Source of the DNA: Aphidius gifuensis
Taxonomy: Eukaryota; Arthropoda; Insecta; Hymenoptera; Braconidae
DNA: 64,000 nt
NCBI RefSeq assembly: GCF_014905175.1
Contig: NC_057792.1
Location: forward strand, 5,642,001 to 5,706,000
Direction: 5' to 3'
In this document: in pieces, positions 12,742-24,355 of the stretch
Numbering within the stretch: the stretch's first letter is position 1
Layout: the number at the start of each line of letters is the position of its first letter
The notes under the pieces: model-generated
The model's database searches: none
What the model was told of the DNA's origin: nothing
The model's input: only the letters and a program-made list of their open reading frames with translations
Program-made: the position numbers and the translations under genes

Positions 12742-13517
12742 TTAGCTGCGGTTATTTTTTGCTAATGCAATTCCAAGTCCCAGTACACTTGCAAGACCAA
12801 TAATAACTCCTCCTGCAACAGCCATTCCAACAAGACCCTCTGAAAAATGATTGACAACATGATTGATCAACAATTGAGTAACAAAAAATAATTAAATACA
12901 TGATGATAATCAATATGTAATTAATAAATTACCTTTTTCCATTTTCTTTTTAATTAATTTTTCAAGTTGTTGTACTTGTGGATTACCAGGTTCAACCTGG
13001 AGGAAAGCTCTAACATACTGCAAAGCTTTGGTGTATTCCTGAGAGAAAAAGCAGTATAAAAAATAAGATTTTACATCAATAATGACATTTAAAAAAAAAT
13101 ATATTAACCTTTATTCTTGCATTTCCAATTGCCAAATAATAAATACAATCTCTCTTTTCAGTATCACCATGATTATTGTATAAATCTTCCAAAAGTACAA
13201 TACCCTTTCTTATATCTGCTGGATATTTACTTCTAACAAGACACCATGCATATTCAAATTGTACTTTTTGTGTGACACTTGATGATCTTAATTGTTCATT
13301 ATATTTAATTTCAAATTTCTGCAATATTTTTAATTAATTATCAAACATTTTAATTATAAAAACAGGATATAATTAATAAATAATGACAAGGATATTGACA
13401 TGATGAAAATTAAATGATAAATTATTAAATGAACAGGATGTTATGTTGGATTAATTTATAAATAATAATAACCTTTAAATCGTCTGATGAAACAATCTCA
13501 TCAAGTACATCGTCCAT
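12742..13517 (-). CDS. Fis1: Mitochondrial fission 1 protein
   Basis: Tail-anchored outer mitochondrial and peroxisomal membrane protein that takes part in organelle fission. Four exons, minus strand: 13517-13473, 13318-13109, 13038-12933 and 12839-12742, 152 residues, the normal length. It starts MDDVLDEIVSSDDLK. The TPR-like bundle follows, with the family signatures FEYAWCLVRSKY and DIRKGIVLLEDLY, then YLAIGNARIKEYTKAL. The end holds GLVGMAVAGGVIIG, a hydrophobic tail anchor, and a short polar end KNNRS. The tail anchor is on its own exon. Start chosen by homology and by in-frame splicing of the 45-bp first exon. Confidence 0.96.
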
Positions 13518-13926
13518 GATTAATAATAAATTATTTATAATATTTTTTTTATTATCAATTTAACTGTCAAGTATACGAACTGCTCCAAAAATTTAAACAA
13601 TTATAACAAATTAAAAAATTAGTAATACAAGCAGATAGAAATATTAATTATATTGTTTTTTATTTTATTTTTTTTCGTGTGGATTAGATTAAGACGTCAT
13701 GAATTTTTTTTTAAACAATAGACATAAAAAAAAATGACACGACATTTGACGTTAAAAAAATATTGAATGTCAAGACAGTATTTACAATTGGCAGCTGGAA
13801 TAAATACAAAGGCTGTTTTCATGATCAAAATAATGGAGAGATAAATAATAATAACAATAAAACTCACGTGTAATCTTGAAGAGTGTTGAAGAGTACCAAA
13901 ATAATTTTAATAAACAAATAATAAAA
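13518..13926. promoter_or_regulatory. Divergent promoter region between Fis1 and the Maf gene
   Basis: About 400 bases separate the two oppositely directed start codons, so it must hold both promoters. No TATA box or other motif stands out; it is AT-rich with homopolymer runs. Confidence 0.4.
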
Positions 13927-14681
13927 ATGTTGGAGCCAACTGTTCAAGCATTATTGACACGTAGAGTTGTGCTGGCAAGTGGTTCACCAAGACGTCATGA
14001 AATCATCAAAAATTTGGTAAACAACACTTGAATTTTGTTGAAAAAATAATAGCTAATAATTATTTATTTATCAACTGATGTTTTAGGGAATAAATGCAGA
14101 GTGTATTGTATCAAACTATGATGAAAATTTGGATAGAAAAAAATATAAAAATCATGGTGAATACGTTGCAGATTTGGCATTTTATAAAGTTCAAGAAGTA
14201 TATAATCGTTTGAAGAATAATCCAAAAGAAAAAGAGCCATCACTTGTAATTGGTGCTGATACTTTGGTAACACTTGATAATACTATTTATGGAAAGCCAA
14301 AAGATCCAGCTGATGCTGTAAAAACACTGTCATGTCTTGCTAATAAAGAACACATTGTTTTTACTGGTGTATGTCTTAAAACTCCAAATAAAGAAATTAA
14401 ATTTTATGAAAGTACCAAAGTTAAATTTGGTGATATATCAGAAGAGCAAATAAAAGCATATGTTGCAACTGGTGAACCTCTGTAAGTCTAATAAACAAAA
14501 ACCAAATGGTAATATATACTTAAACAATTTTTTTGTTGTTTTCAGGGACAAAGCAGGTAGCTATGGGATCCAAGGTGTTGGTGGATGTTTAATTGAAAAA
14601 ATTGATGGTGATTATTACACTGTAATGGGTTTACCTTTGTACTCTTTGATAAGACACATCAATAAATTATACTCCAATTAA
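13927..14681 (+). CDS. Maf-family nucleoside triphosphate pyrophosphatase (ASMTL-like)
   Basis: Maf/Ham1-fold enzymes hydrolyse non-canonical or methylated nucleoside triphosphates to the monophosphate; in animals the domain also forms the N-terminal half of ASMTL. Three exons: 13927-14016, 14087-14481 and 14546-14681, giving 206 residues, full length for a stand-alone Maf protein. Visible signatures are LASGSPRRHEI at the N-terminus (the SxSPRR phosphate loop), GADTLVTLD in the middle with the catalytic Asp, YGKPKDPADA, and TGEPLDKAGSYGIQG near the end. There is no methyltransferase domain after it, unlike human ASMTL. The start ATG is preceded by an A-rich leader and gives the family's usual N-terminus. 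Probably cytosolic. Confidence 0.93.
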
Positions 14682-15758
14682 ATAACTCTGTTTAATTTCA
14701 TTCATTGTCATGGAATTATTTATAGAAAATATTTTTAAATATTGATAAATTTATCATTTTTTATTTGATAAATTATTCATTAAAAGATAACTAAAATTAT
14801 AATAATTTAATTTTCAATTACACATGTAAATTATTACGTAATTAGATAAGCAGTTTTAAAAAAAAATTGCAGTTATCGAAAATGCATAATTACTATGCTG
14901 ATAAATGAATTTAATTGATCTAAATTGTTTAATATTTTATAATTAAATTATTGTATTGAAATAATATTTTATGTTATTTAAAAATAATGAAAAAATAATA
15001 ATAATAATTGATGTATCATGCGCATTGAAATATGATATTATTTTATTATTATAACTTGAGTTTAATGTTGAATTGATTCGTTGAAATATCCGAATGATTA
15101 CGTTGAATCTCCCACCATATTACATTCAGTCATTTTATATATTTCCCATCAATAAATATACACACATCATCATCACATCCAGCCATCAGTCATTGCACAC
15201 CTACATGACGTATCAAAGTGTATTTTTTTCTATAAAGCACCTCTCTCTCTCTTCAACACAACAATCAACTCAGTTACACTCAGTTACAACAACAAACGCA
15301 CATAAAATAATCAAACAATTATTTTATTTATAAATATAAAATATTGTTTAACAATTGATTATTTTATTAATTAATATATTTTTTTATTTTCGAGGTTATA
15401 TTCTCGTGTGTTGGTGTGTTTTTTTTTTAAACAAAATTTTTTTATTTGTCAAACAAAAAAGTTGTAGGTCAAGTTTATATTTGTGTGTATAACTTGCCGG
15501 TTTATTAGTTTCCTCATTATCATAAAAATATCACGATTGATTTGATCTCAATCATCTGACAAATCAGCAAATAAAAAAAAGGAAGCAAAAACAATATTAT
15601 ATAATAATAAAAAAAAATAAAGATAACTAAAATATTTGATGGATCCAGATGAAAATTCATCAAAGCTTTATGTTATTTTAAAAATTATTATTGAATAAAT
15701 AATTGTTATTTTGTTAATTAAAATAAAGAGGTGACAAACAAAAAAAAAAAAAAGAAAC
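14682..15758. other. Intergenic region; TMEM120 promoter side
   Basis: No gene seen. Simple AT-rich DNA to about 15060, then a pyrimidine-rich patch with CTCTCTCTCTCTTC near 15240 and ACTCAGTTACACTCAGTTAC near 15270, which may mark the transcription start zone of the following gene. The small ORF at 15094-15333 has no protein-like features. Confidence 0.35.
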
Positions 15759-17251
15759 ATGGATACTGATGTTGAAACGTGTTTAAAAGATTGGAATGAT
15801 TTAGCTGGTGATTACAAAGAACTCGAGGTAATGACCTTTGTCACTAACAGACTGTGAACCTTGCACTCCTTTTTTTTTTAAATTATGATTATAATTTAAT
15901 TTATATTAATTATTTATTTATTATTTTAGGCACTTAATAGAGAATATGTACAAAAACTTGAAGAAGTTTCTGAACTACAAAAAAAATGTGTCAGTGGTAT
16001 ATCACATCAGAGGTATCGCATGGGTGTCATAACAAAATCATTGAAACAGTAAGTATTATTTTTAGTTTAAATACAAAATATAATAATTGAATAAACTATT
16101 TAATGATATTTTTTATTATTCAAGACTCAAGGCAAGTGATACACGTCATAAACTTAATAAAAATATGTCAAGAAGACAAGAACAGTTGCATGAAATGGAG
16201 CAAACATTACCAAAAGCAAATGGTACATATTTATCAATTATTCTTGGAAGTGTCAATGTATCAATATTGAATAAAAATGACAAGTAAGTTGTTAATAAAG
16301 ATAATTAATTAATTAACAATTTAATTTAAATTTAATAAATATTTTTCAGGTTCAAATATAAAGATGAATACGAGAAATTTAAATTGGTTCTATCAGTTAT
16401 TGGTTTTTTATTATCATTTTTAAATTTAATAACAAATGTTAGAACTCTTGAATTGAGTTTTATGTTTCTTTTAGTATGGTATTATTGTACATTAACAATA
16501 CGTGAAAGTATATTAAAAGTAAATGGTTCACGTATTAAAGGCTGGTGGCGTTTTCATCATTTTTTATCAACAACTGTATCTGGTGTATTACTTGTTTGGC
16601 CAAATACTGGACCATGGTATGCATTTCGTGGACAATTTATGTGGTTTAATGTTTACATAAGTAAGTTAACAACAATAAAAATTAACTATAATAAATTAAT
16701 TATGTTTATTAACAATGGTTATTATATTTTTTTCATCATTAGGTTTTGTTCAATGTCTTCAATTTCGTTATCAACATGGTGTACTTTATCGATTAAAGGC
16801 ACTTGGTGAACGTCATAATATGGATATAACAATTGAAGGTTTTCATTCATGGATGTGGCGTGGTTTATCATTTTTACTTCCATTTTTATTTATAGGATAT
16901 TTTTTTCAATTATACAATGCATATACATTGTACAGTTTAATGTCATCACCAGAAACAACATGGCATGTACCAGTATTAAGTGCCATGTTTTTTATATTAT
17001 TTATGGGAAATTTAATAACAACAATTGTTGTTATACCACAAAAATGGCAAGATCGTTTAAAAAGTAGACTACCTGGTGTATTTAATTTTAAAGTTGATAG
17101 AAGAAAAAAATGTGTTACAACTAAAGATGGATATCCACCATTATATCCAAAAACTGATGAATCTGATGAGGAACAATCGAGTGATGATAATTCAACAATT
17201 CCAGTTGAACAATCAAATACAGCTAAAACAGATGACAAAAAATTATGTTAA
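15759..17251 (+). CDS. Transmembrane protein 120 homologue (TMEM120/TACAN)
   Basis: Multi-pass membrane protein of the nuclear envelope and endoplasmic reticulum, linked to adipocyte differentiation; its claimed ion-channel role is disputed and its fold resembles a fatty-acid elongase. Five exons: 15759-15827, 15930-16048, 16125-16283, 16350-16660 and 16743-17251, 388 residues (human paralogues about 340). Residues 1-75 form the N-terminal coiled coil. The membrane domain contains the family signatures RESILKVNGSRIKGWWRFHH, WPNTGPWYAFRGQF, QFRYQHGVLYRLKALGE and FHSWMWRGLSFLLPFLF. A polar acidic tail of about 50 residues (DESDEEQSSDDNS) is longer than in vertebrates. The start gives MDTDVETCLKDW, matching the family N-terminus. 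Confidence 0.94.
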
Positions 17252-18091
17252 TTATTTAATTTAAATTTTGTTATTAAGGGTTTATATATATTATATTATT
17301 TTATTCTTATTTTCTTTTTGTTTAATAATATTATAAATTATAAACAGAATATTGAATGGAATTTTTTATTTTTTAATATATATATTTAAATATTATTCTT
17401 CAGGCTTTTACTTTTAATTATAACATTTAGACTGTATCATATTTACTCACTTATTAATTATTATTGTTTTATTTTATAGAGAATTTTTTTATTCCAACAG
17501 TGCATATTGCACAATGATGGCCTTTGTAAATTTATTATTATTATTTTATGCTGATTTGAGTAATAAAAATGAGTTAATTCTAAAGAAAATAATTTTTTTT
17601 ATTATTTGAAAATTACAAATGCTATTGCTTCATGATTATCAAGTTTTTTTTTAAATTTATTTATCAGCTTTTTGTTGACATTAGTCAACAAATAATTTAC
17701 TTTATTTTTCATGTGTTTTTTAAATATTTAAAAATATATTTTTTAAATCTGAAAAGATTTCTTTTTTTCATTTTAAATTTGCAGGTATAAAATTCAAAGT
17801 TTCAAGATAAAAAAAAGATAAATTGATGCGTATCTAATGACGTGGAGCTTGTCGAATAAAATATACTTATATTTTATTTTTTTAGTTTACCGCATTCCCA
17901 CCTACGTAATATGCATCTACCTGGAAAAAAAAACACAGAGTCAACTTTTTGAGTTGTCTCTCGACACAATAGCTTGCACTAAATTGCATCCAGCTACAAA
18001 TATTTTTAAATAATAATTAAATTAATCATAACAACGATAACTTAAGAGCTAAAATTGGCTAAAATTATAATTTAAATTAAAAATATAAATA
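17252..18091. other. Intergenic region between TMEM120 and the P450 gene
   Basis: AT-rich, no coding sequence seen. A TGACGTGG motif occurs at about 17838 and GC-richer DNA at 17880-17980, which may be the P450 promoter. Confidence 0.35.
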
Positions 18092-19869
18092 ATGTTTAAA
18101 ACAATATTACAAAAATATCATGTAAAAAGACAATTTTTAATAACAAGTCTTAAATATTCATCACAAATTCCAGAAGCACCAAAACAAACATTGTTAAATT
18201 CATTGTTAAATTTAGTAAATTATGAAAGAGCATATAAATTTCATCATTATGTTGATGGTAATCATAAAAAATTAGGACCAATTTATCGTGATAAAATTGG
18301 TCCAGTTAGTGCTGTATTTTTAAATTCACCAGAGGATTATCAAAAAATATTTAGATATGAAGGAGCAACACCTAGACATTTTTTACCAGAAGCTTGGCTT
18401 CTTTACAATGACATGAGAAAATGTCAAAGAGGTTTATTATTTATGTAATTAATAATTTATTAAAAAATAAATTAAATTATCAACAAGTAAGCTAATTATT
18501 TGTTTTTTTTTTTGTCTTCTAGGGATGGTGAAGAATGGCAGTATTACAGAAAAATTATAAATAAAATTATGGTATCACCATACAGTTTAAAAGATGTTGT
18601 GATAAAAAGTAGTTTTGCAGCTGCTGATGATTTGAGTAAAGAGTTAAAAATATATAGTGATAATCAACAAGTTATTCCTGCAATTGAAAGAAGACTTTAT
18701 CGTTGGTCAATTGAAGGTAACTATTATAAATTGATTGATCAAAAAAACTTACCGCGTTTTGATTCAATTAAAATTGAATTTTTAATTTGTAATTGTTGAC
18801 AGTAATGATGTCAGTACTCATGGGTTCAACTTGGAATAGTTATAAGCAAATTGGCCGAATTGAAGCTGAAAAACTTGCTGGTATACTTCATAAAGTATTT
18901 GAAATAAGTGCTAAACTTTCACTACTACCAGCAAAATATGCCATGAAATTACGTCTTCCAGTATGGCAAGAATTTGTTAAAGTTGCAGATGAAACTCTGG
19001 ATCTAACAAGAAAATTAGTACCACAAATGGAATCTTATGGTGGTGATGGATTATTATTTTTAATGAAACAAGAAGGAATACAAGATGATAATCTTATTAA
19101 AATTGTGACTGATTTAATTTTAGCTGCTGGAGATACAGTTTGTTCAATTACCAATTATTATTAACAATAAATTTCCATCAAGCTAATTATTAATCATTGT
19201 TTTTTATTAGACAGCTTATTCGACTCAGTGGGCACTATTTTTACTTTCAACTCATCAAAATATTCAAGACGAATTTGCGAAACAAGTATCAACATTGGAA
19301 GTAAATGAAATCATTGGAAATTCATATGCAAAAGGAATTTTAAAAGAATCATTGAGATTATATCCAACAGCTCCATTTTTAACTCGTATTTTACCAGAGA
19401 AAAAAAATATTTGTGGATATGATTTATCTGGTGGTGAATTAATACTCATGTCACTTTATTCAAGTGGAAGAAATCCTCTTAATTTTTATCAACCAAATGA
19501 ATTTATTCCCTCAAGATGGCTGAGAAATGAAAAAGGAAATTTTGATGGTGTTCATAATTCTTATGGAAGTTTACCATTTGCTCTTGGTGTCAGAAGTTGT
19601 GTTGGTAAAAAACTTGCTGAAACTCAAATGACACTATTGTTGTCACAGGTATTTAATAAATAAAAATTAAAAATATAAATATATAATACGAAAGTGTCTC
19701 TATTGAGACATCTTGATATATAATTTACAAATAATTATTACAATTTTTTTTTTTTCAGCTTGTTAAAAATTACAAAATCAATTGTTCAAATGCAACAAAA
19801 ATTGATATAAAATTACATTTAATTAGCGTACCATCAGAGCCAATATTATTTTATTTAACAAAACGTTAA
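18092..19869 (+). CDS. CYP315A1: Mitochondrial cytochrome P450, probably CYP315A1 (shadow)
   Basis: If CYP315A1, it is the ecdysteroid 2-hydroxylase of the Halloween pathway, acting in mitochondria of steroidogenic cells. Five exons: 18092-18444, 18523-18716, 18803-19137, 19211-19648 and 19759-19869, 476 residues. The N-terminus is basic and lacks a membrane anchor, fitting mitochondrial import. I-helix AAGDTTAYSTQWAL spans the exon 3/4 junction; the K-helix is KESLRLYP (ExxR), the PERF-like motif FIPSRW, and the haem loop PFALGVRSCVGKK contains the axial Cys. The AAGDTTA I-helix and the HFLPEAWLLYN segment are what point to CYP315A1; this family assignment is from memory of the family. Other mitochondrial-clan members (CYP302A1, CYP314A1, CYP301) fit less well. 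Confidence 0.7.
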
Positions 19870-20093
19870 TTTTTTTATATGAAAATAATAATAAAAAAAT
19901 TTTTTTCTACAATATTATTTATTTTATAATGATAATATTAAAAATAGAAATAAAAGATACATAAATAGTACAAAAAAAAAAAAAATTTCTAGACTAGATT
20001 TAATTTTATTATGAAAATGATTATTTTTTTTTTCCTTTTTCTTTCTTTTTTTTAATAAAATAATAATACATTATTGATTGAATGATTTGACGA

Positions 20094-22668
20094 TTATCTT
20101 ATCAAAAGTTGTTCAGTTATAATAAGTTTAATGTCATTTAAAAATTCTTGAAAATTACAATCATTTAAAAAATCATTAAAAACACGTAGTCTATCTTCTC
20201 TTGATAATTCACAAACCAAAAAATTTTTAACACAGCATACCTTGAGTTCATGGCAGTTATTAATTCTCGACCAATTCCAAGCACGTATTAAATTACCACG
20301 TGTTAATATTGATATTGATTTTTCAGTTAATTTTTCTGATTCATCAAGCATTAAATATTTATCAGCAAGTAGTACAGCATCCAATAATGATTCAATAGCC
20401 AATTTATCATCATTATCTTCATCATTATCATTATTATCATATTTAATTGAATTATTTTTATAAAATAATTCACCACTCATTGCTAAACATAAAGCAGCAA
20501 GACCACCTCTTGTAACATTTTGTAATTTAACTTTTTTTTGTCCACCTTCAAAAAAATTACCCTCCAACATGGCAGTAAAATATTCTGATTTATTACAAAG
20601 TAATTGTCTAGATGCATCAAATGTATCACCATTATCAAGTTCAAATGTAACAATATCATTTGATAATTTATTATAATTATTAATATTAATAATGCCATTT
20701 GTATTATCTGTTGATGAGCTATTATTATCACCAACTGATGCTGTTATTTCAAGTGTTTCAGCAAGACGACATATTGATAATACAGAATTTTTATTTAATT
20801 CATGTTGTTTATTTGATAATAATTTAAATATAAGATCAAGACCACCGTATGTATTTAATAAAGTACGTAATTTATCTTTTGATTTAAGAACAAATGGTAC
20901 TGATACAGCTACCATATTTTTATGTATATCAGTACCACGTAATAATTTTGTTGCTAGCTCACCAAATGCACCACCTGATTCAGCAGTATTACAAAATATA
21001 CGAAGATATTCTTGTGAATGATCAAGATTTTGTGCATCAAATACAAAACCTTGTAGTAACAATGGCAAAAAATAAACATGATTTCTGCAAGAAAAAATAA
21101 CAATTAAATTAAATTACTACTATTTATATTTTAGAAAATTAATAATGCAAAAAAAAAAAAAAAACTTACTGAATTATTCTGTTGAGCATTGCTGGTGCTG
21201 TAAGATTTTTAGTTGAACTAATATATGCAGTTAATGCTTGTATAGTTGTTGGATCAGCAAGTCCCTCAATTGGATCACTCCAATATGTTAAACTACGAAA
21301 TAATATAAGTGTCCATTTATGTGATGCATTTGCAACATATTCAATTTGATTTGATTCATTTTCAAATTTATTTGTAATATAATTATTTAACGAATCAACT
21401 TCTTCATCTTGTGTTGTTATACTTTTAGTTTCTTCATTATCACTACATACTGGACTATAATTATCATCTTCATTAAAACAAATATCATTATCATTATCAT
21501 TTGATGGCCATGATGGTGATGAACTATTTTCACTACTTGGACTCCATTGATTTGAACAATAATCAAAACTAAATCTACCTTTATTTATTTTATTAAATTT
21601 TATTATTTCACCAGATGATGATGATGATGATGATGGTGATAAATTATGATCAGTTGTTGTTGTTGTTGTCATTGTCATTTCATCAGCTGTACGTTTTTTA
21701 GTAGTATTATTATCATCATCATCATTAATATAATTATTATCATATAATTGTACATCAAGTGCCATTATTTTTAATCTATTTGCTAGTACATTAACAATAC
21801 CATGTTTAATCATAACTGATACACTTTCAGCATCATATAAATATTGTGTAAATGCATGTAATATTATTGCATGATATTTATTATCAACATCTGGCTCTTC
21901 AAGTAATTTTAACATAACACGTAATCCATCAAAATCACGTATTTTTAAACGATTAACAGCTTCACGTGATAATAAACAAATACTTGATATTACTTCATAA
22001 TGTATTGATGATAATAATGATTCATTATTATTTTCTTTTTTCAGAATATTTATTAAACATTCAATGGCATTTGTACCACCAATAATTGGACGAAATTCAG
22101 CAATTTGTAATAAACGATATAATATTTGAAATGAAATTCTATTATTTAGCACTACAATAAATTAATATCAATTATCAAATTAAAACAACGTGAATTTTTA
22201 TATTTTGTAAACATGTTTTGTAATTGATATTTGTTTGATGATATTTAATATATCTTCATTTAATGCATCAATTACATTTTCTTTATATAATGCTTTAGCA
22301 TGTCTTTTTGATTCAGCAATATTACCAATTAATCTACATGCACGACAATGTAATGTCATTCCTGATGTTAAATTTTTAATAATCCATACAACATTTTTAG
22401 CTATTTTAGTCTCATCAATATTTTCACGTACTGATGATTTTAAAAATAATGTTGCTAATATACTCAATGTTATATCAAGTATTTTAATATTTTGAAAACT
22501 TAATAATTTTATTAATATATCTAATTTATTTGAATTTTTAATTAAATTATCAATTAATTTTTTATCATTTTTTATTTTATTTAAACAATTTAATATATCT
22601 GTTTTTGAATGTTTACGAACATGATCAGATAATTCATCAATTATTGTATTTGATTTTTTATCCTCCAT
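20094..22668 (-). CDS. ARMC5: Armadillo repeat-containing protein 5-like (ARM repeats plus BTB)
   Basis: ARMC5 is a substrate adaptor of Cullin-3 ubiquitin ligases that targets RNA polymerase II subunit Rpb1. Exons on the minus strand: 22668 to 22213 (or 22326), 22151-21170 and 21084-20094. The first two carry Arm-type helical repeats (ACRLIGNIAESKRHAKAL is typical), interrupted by a long acidic, Ser-rich insert at about 21400-21740. The last holds the BTB domain, from about VTFELDNGDTFDASRQLL through FFEGGQKKVKLQNVT, and a C-terminal BACK-like part ending ITEQLLIR. The exon 1/2 junction does not close: the donor CAT|GTTTAC at 22213 is phase 0, but the acceptor TTGTAG before 22151 needs phase 1. 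A phase-1 donor exists at 22326 but would skip a conserved repeat. Assignment rests on the ARM-BTB order and length. Confidence 0.8.
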
Positions 22669-24355
22669 ATTTTTTTTTTATTATTATTTAAACAATTAAA
22701 TAATTATGAAATTTCAATTCATTTTAAAGGGTTTAAATATTTTGACATTATGTCAAAATAATAAACATGTGTCATTTGCTTTCTTTGTCATATTATTATC
22801 TCTATCTTTCTTTAATTTTTTTTTTTCTTTAAAAATATATTTTACTATAGTTTCTGTAAATCAACTATATTCCCCCACTCTTATTTTTTCATTGATTAAT
22901 TATTAAAATATCAATAAATTGCTATTAAAAAATTACCTAAAAAAATCATAATATATTAATTAATATTGTATAGGCTTAGCTTAACAACAATTTAACATGT
23001 TAATTTATTGTTAAATATAATAATGAAGTTTATGTATTTACATACCTCAATAACAGGATAAAAATAGCATTTACTATAGCTAATTGGCAGCACAGCTGAT
23101 TTCAATCGATCCGTATAAAAAACGTCCCCTCTCCCATGAAGTTTATTCTCTCTCGCTCTCTCTCTTCTTCGCAATGCAATTCCCCTTTTACTATTTTAAA
23201 ATTATCATACAAACATACATGTTCTATATGTGCATAGTAACACAATCATAAAAAAAAATTACGCTATTAAAAACACAGAGAGAAAAGAGAGAGAGTGAGA
23301 AAAAAAAACAACAACAACAACATGTCGATAATCTAGATATTTTCAAAATTATTATTTTTTAAAAAAGCTGTCAATTGTTATTGTTTACAATTATTGTTGT
23401 TAAATTTTCATGCTCAAGTATACACTTGCTATAAATAATAATAATTAAATTATTGTTTAAATAATAATAAATAATTTAATATAATGCCGACTGCTGGTTG
23501 ACTCTTGAATAACATGATGATAATTATAATAATAATGATAACAAAAGCAAGAGACAAAGAAGAAGATATGTAATTTTTTTTTTTATATATATCTCTTGCA
23601 TGAAGTCGCACGGTGTGTAGATTTGTATGTTGAAAATTTTGTATTGAAATGTAGATATAAATAATTATTATTATAAAACCAGTGGATAGGAAAAAAAAAA
23701 TGTAGAAAATTATGAACAGATATTGTTTAAAACTGGAGAGATATACTGGTAATCAGAGATTGTTTTTTTTTTTTTTTTTTGTATGAAGAGTGTCAATATG
23801 TACTGATAAAACAAACTGGTGAATCCGCCCTTAATTTTTTTATAATATTTATTTATCAATTTGTAATTGATTTCGTAAATTATTTGTAAATGTGTTGAGT
23901 GTGTTGATTAATCATCGTGATCACCATCAAGTGCCTCATCAATATTTATATTTTGTGTATTTTTTTTTTACACAATGACATAAAAAAAAACAAATGGTGA
24001 TAAGAAGATTATGAATTATCTTGTGTTTTATTATTGAAAAATAATAAAAAATTATTATCAAAGTTAGTTGATAATTTATAGACTAGAATAAAACGGATAT
24101 TAACATATTTATTTTTATAATTGGGAAAAGAAAAAAAAAAAAAGTAAAAGTGGTCTGACTGCAATGTCTAAATTTTATTACAAGTGTCACGTCATTTAGC
24201 TACAAATGATTCATCATTGAATTGATATTTATTTTATCTCATGATAAGACTTGTTTTTTTGTTATTAATTTTTGTATTTAATTTTCTTTGTTAAATAATG
24301 TGATGATAGTAAAAATTAATAATAATCGAAAAACAAGTTTTTATTTTAAATCAAG
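22669..24355. promoter_or_regulatory. Divergent promoter region between ARMC5 and the BCR-like gene
   Basis: About 1.7 kb with no coding sequence seen. A less AT-rich stretch at about 23085-23185 includes CT-rich runs (TCTCTCTCGCTCTCTCTC), followed by GA-rich runs near 23278-23305, which resemble GAGA-type promoter DNA. A CACACAATGACAT segment and long A or T runs follow. Confidence 0.35.

Noticed and set aside
15094..15333. ORF of 79 codons before TMEM120
   Set aside because: Ser/Thr/His-rich, lies in probable promoter or 5' untranslated DNA and shows no family resemblance.
23278..23310. GA-rich microsatellite near the BCR-like promoter
   Set aside because: Simple sequence; not reported as a separate repeat because it is short and may only be GAGA-type promoter DNA.
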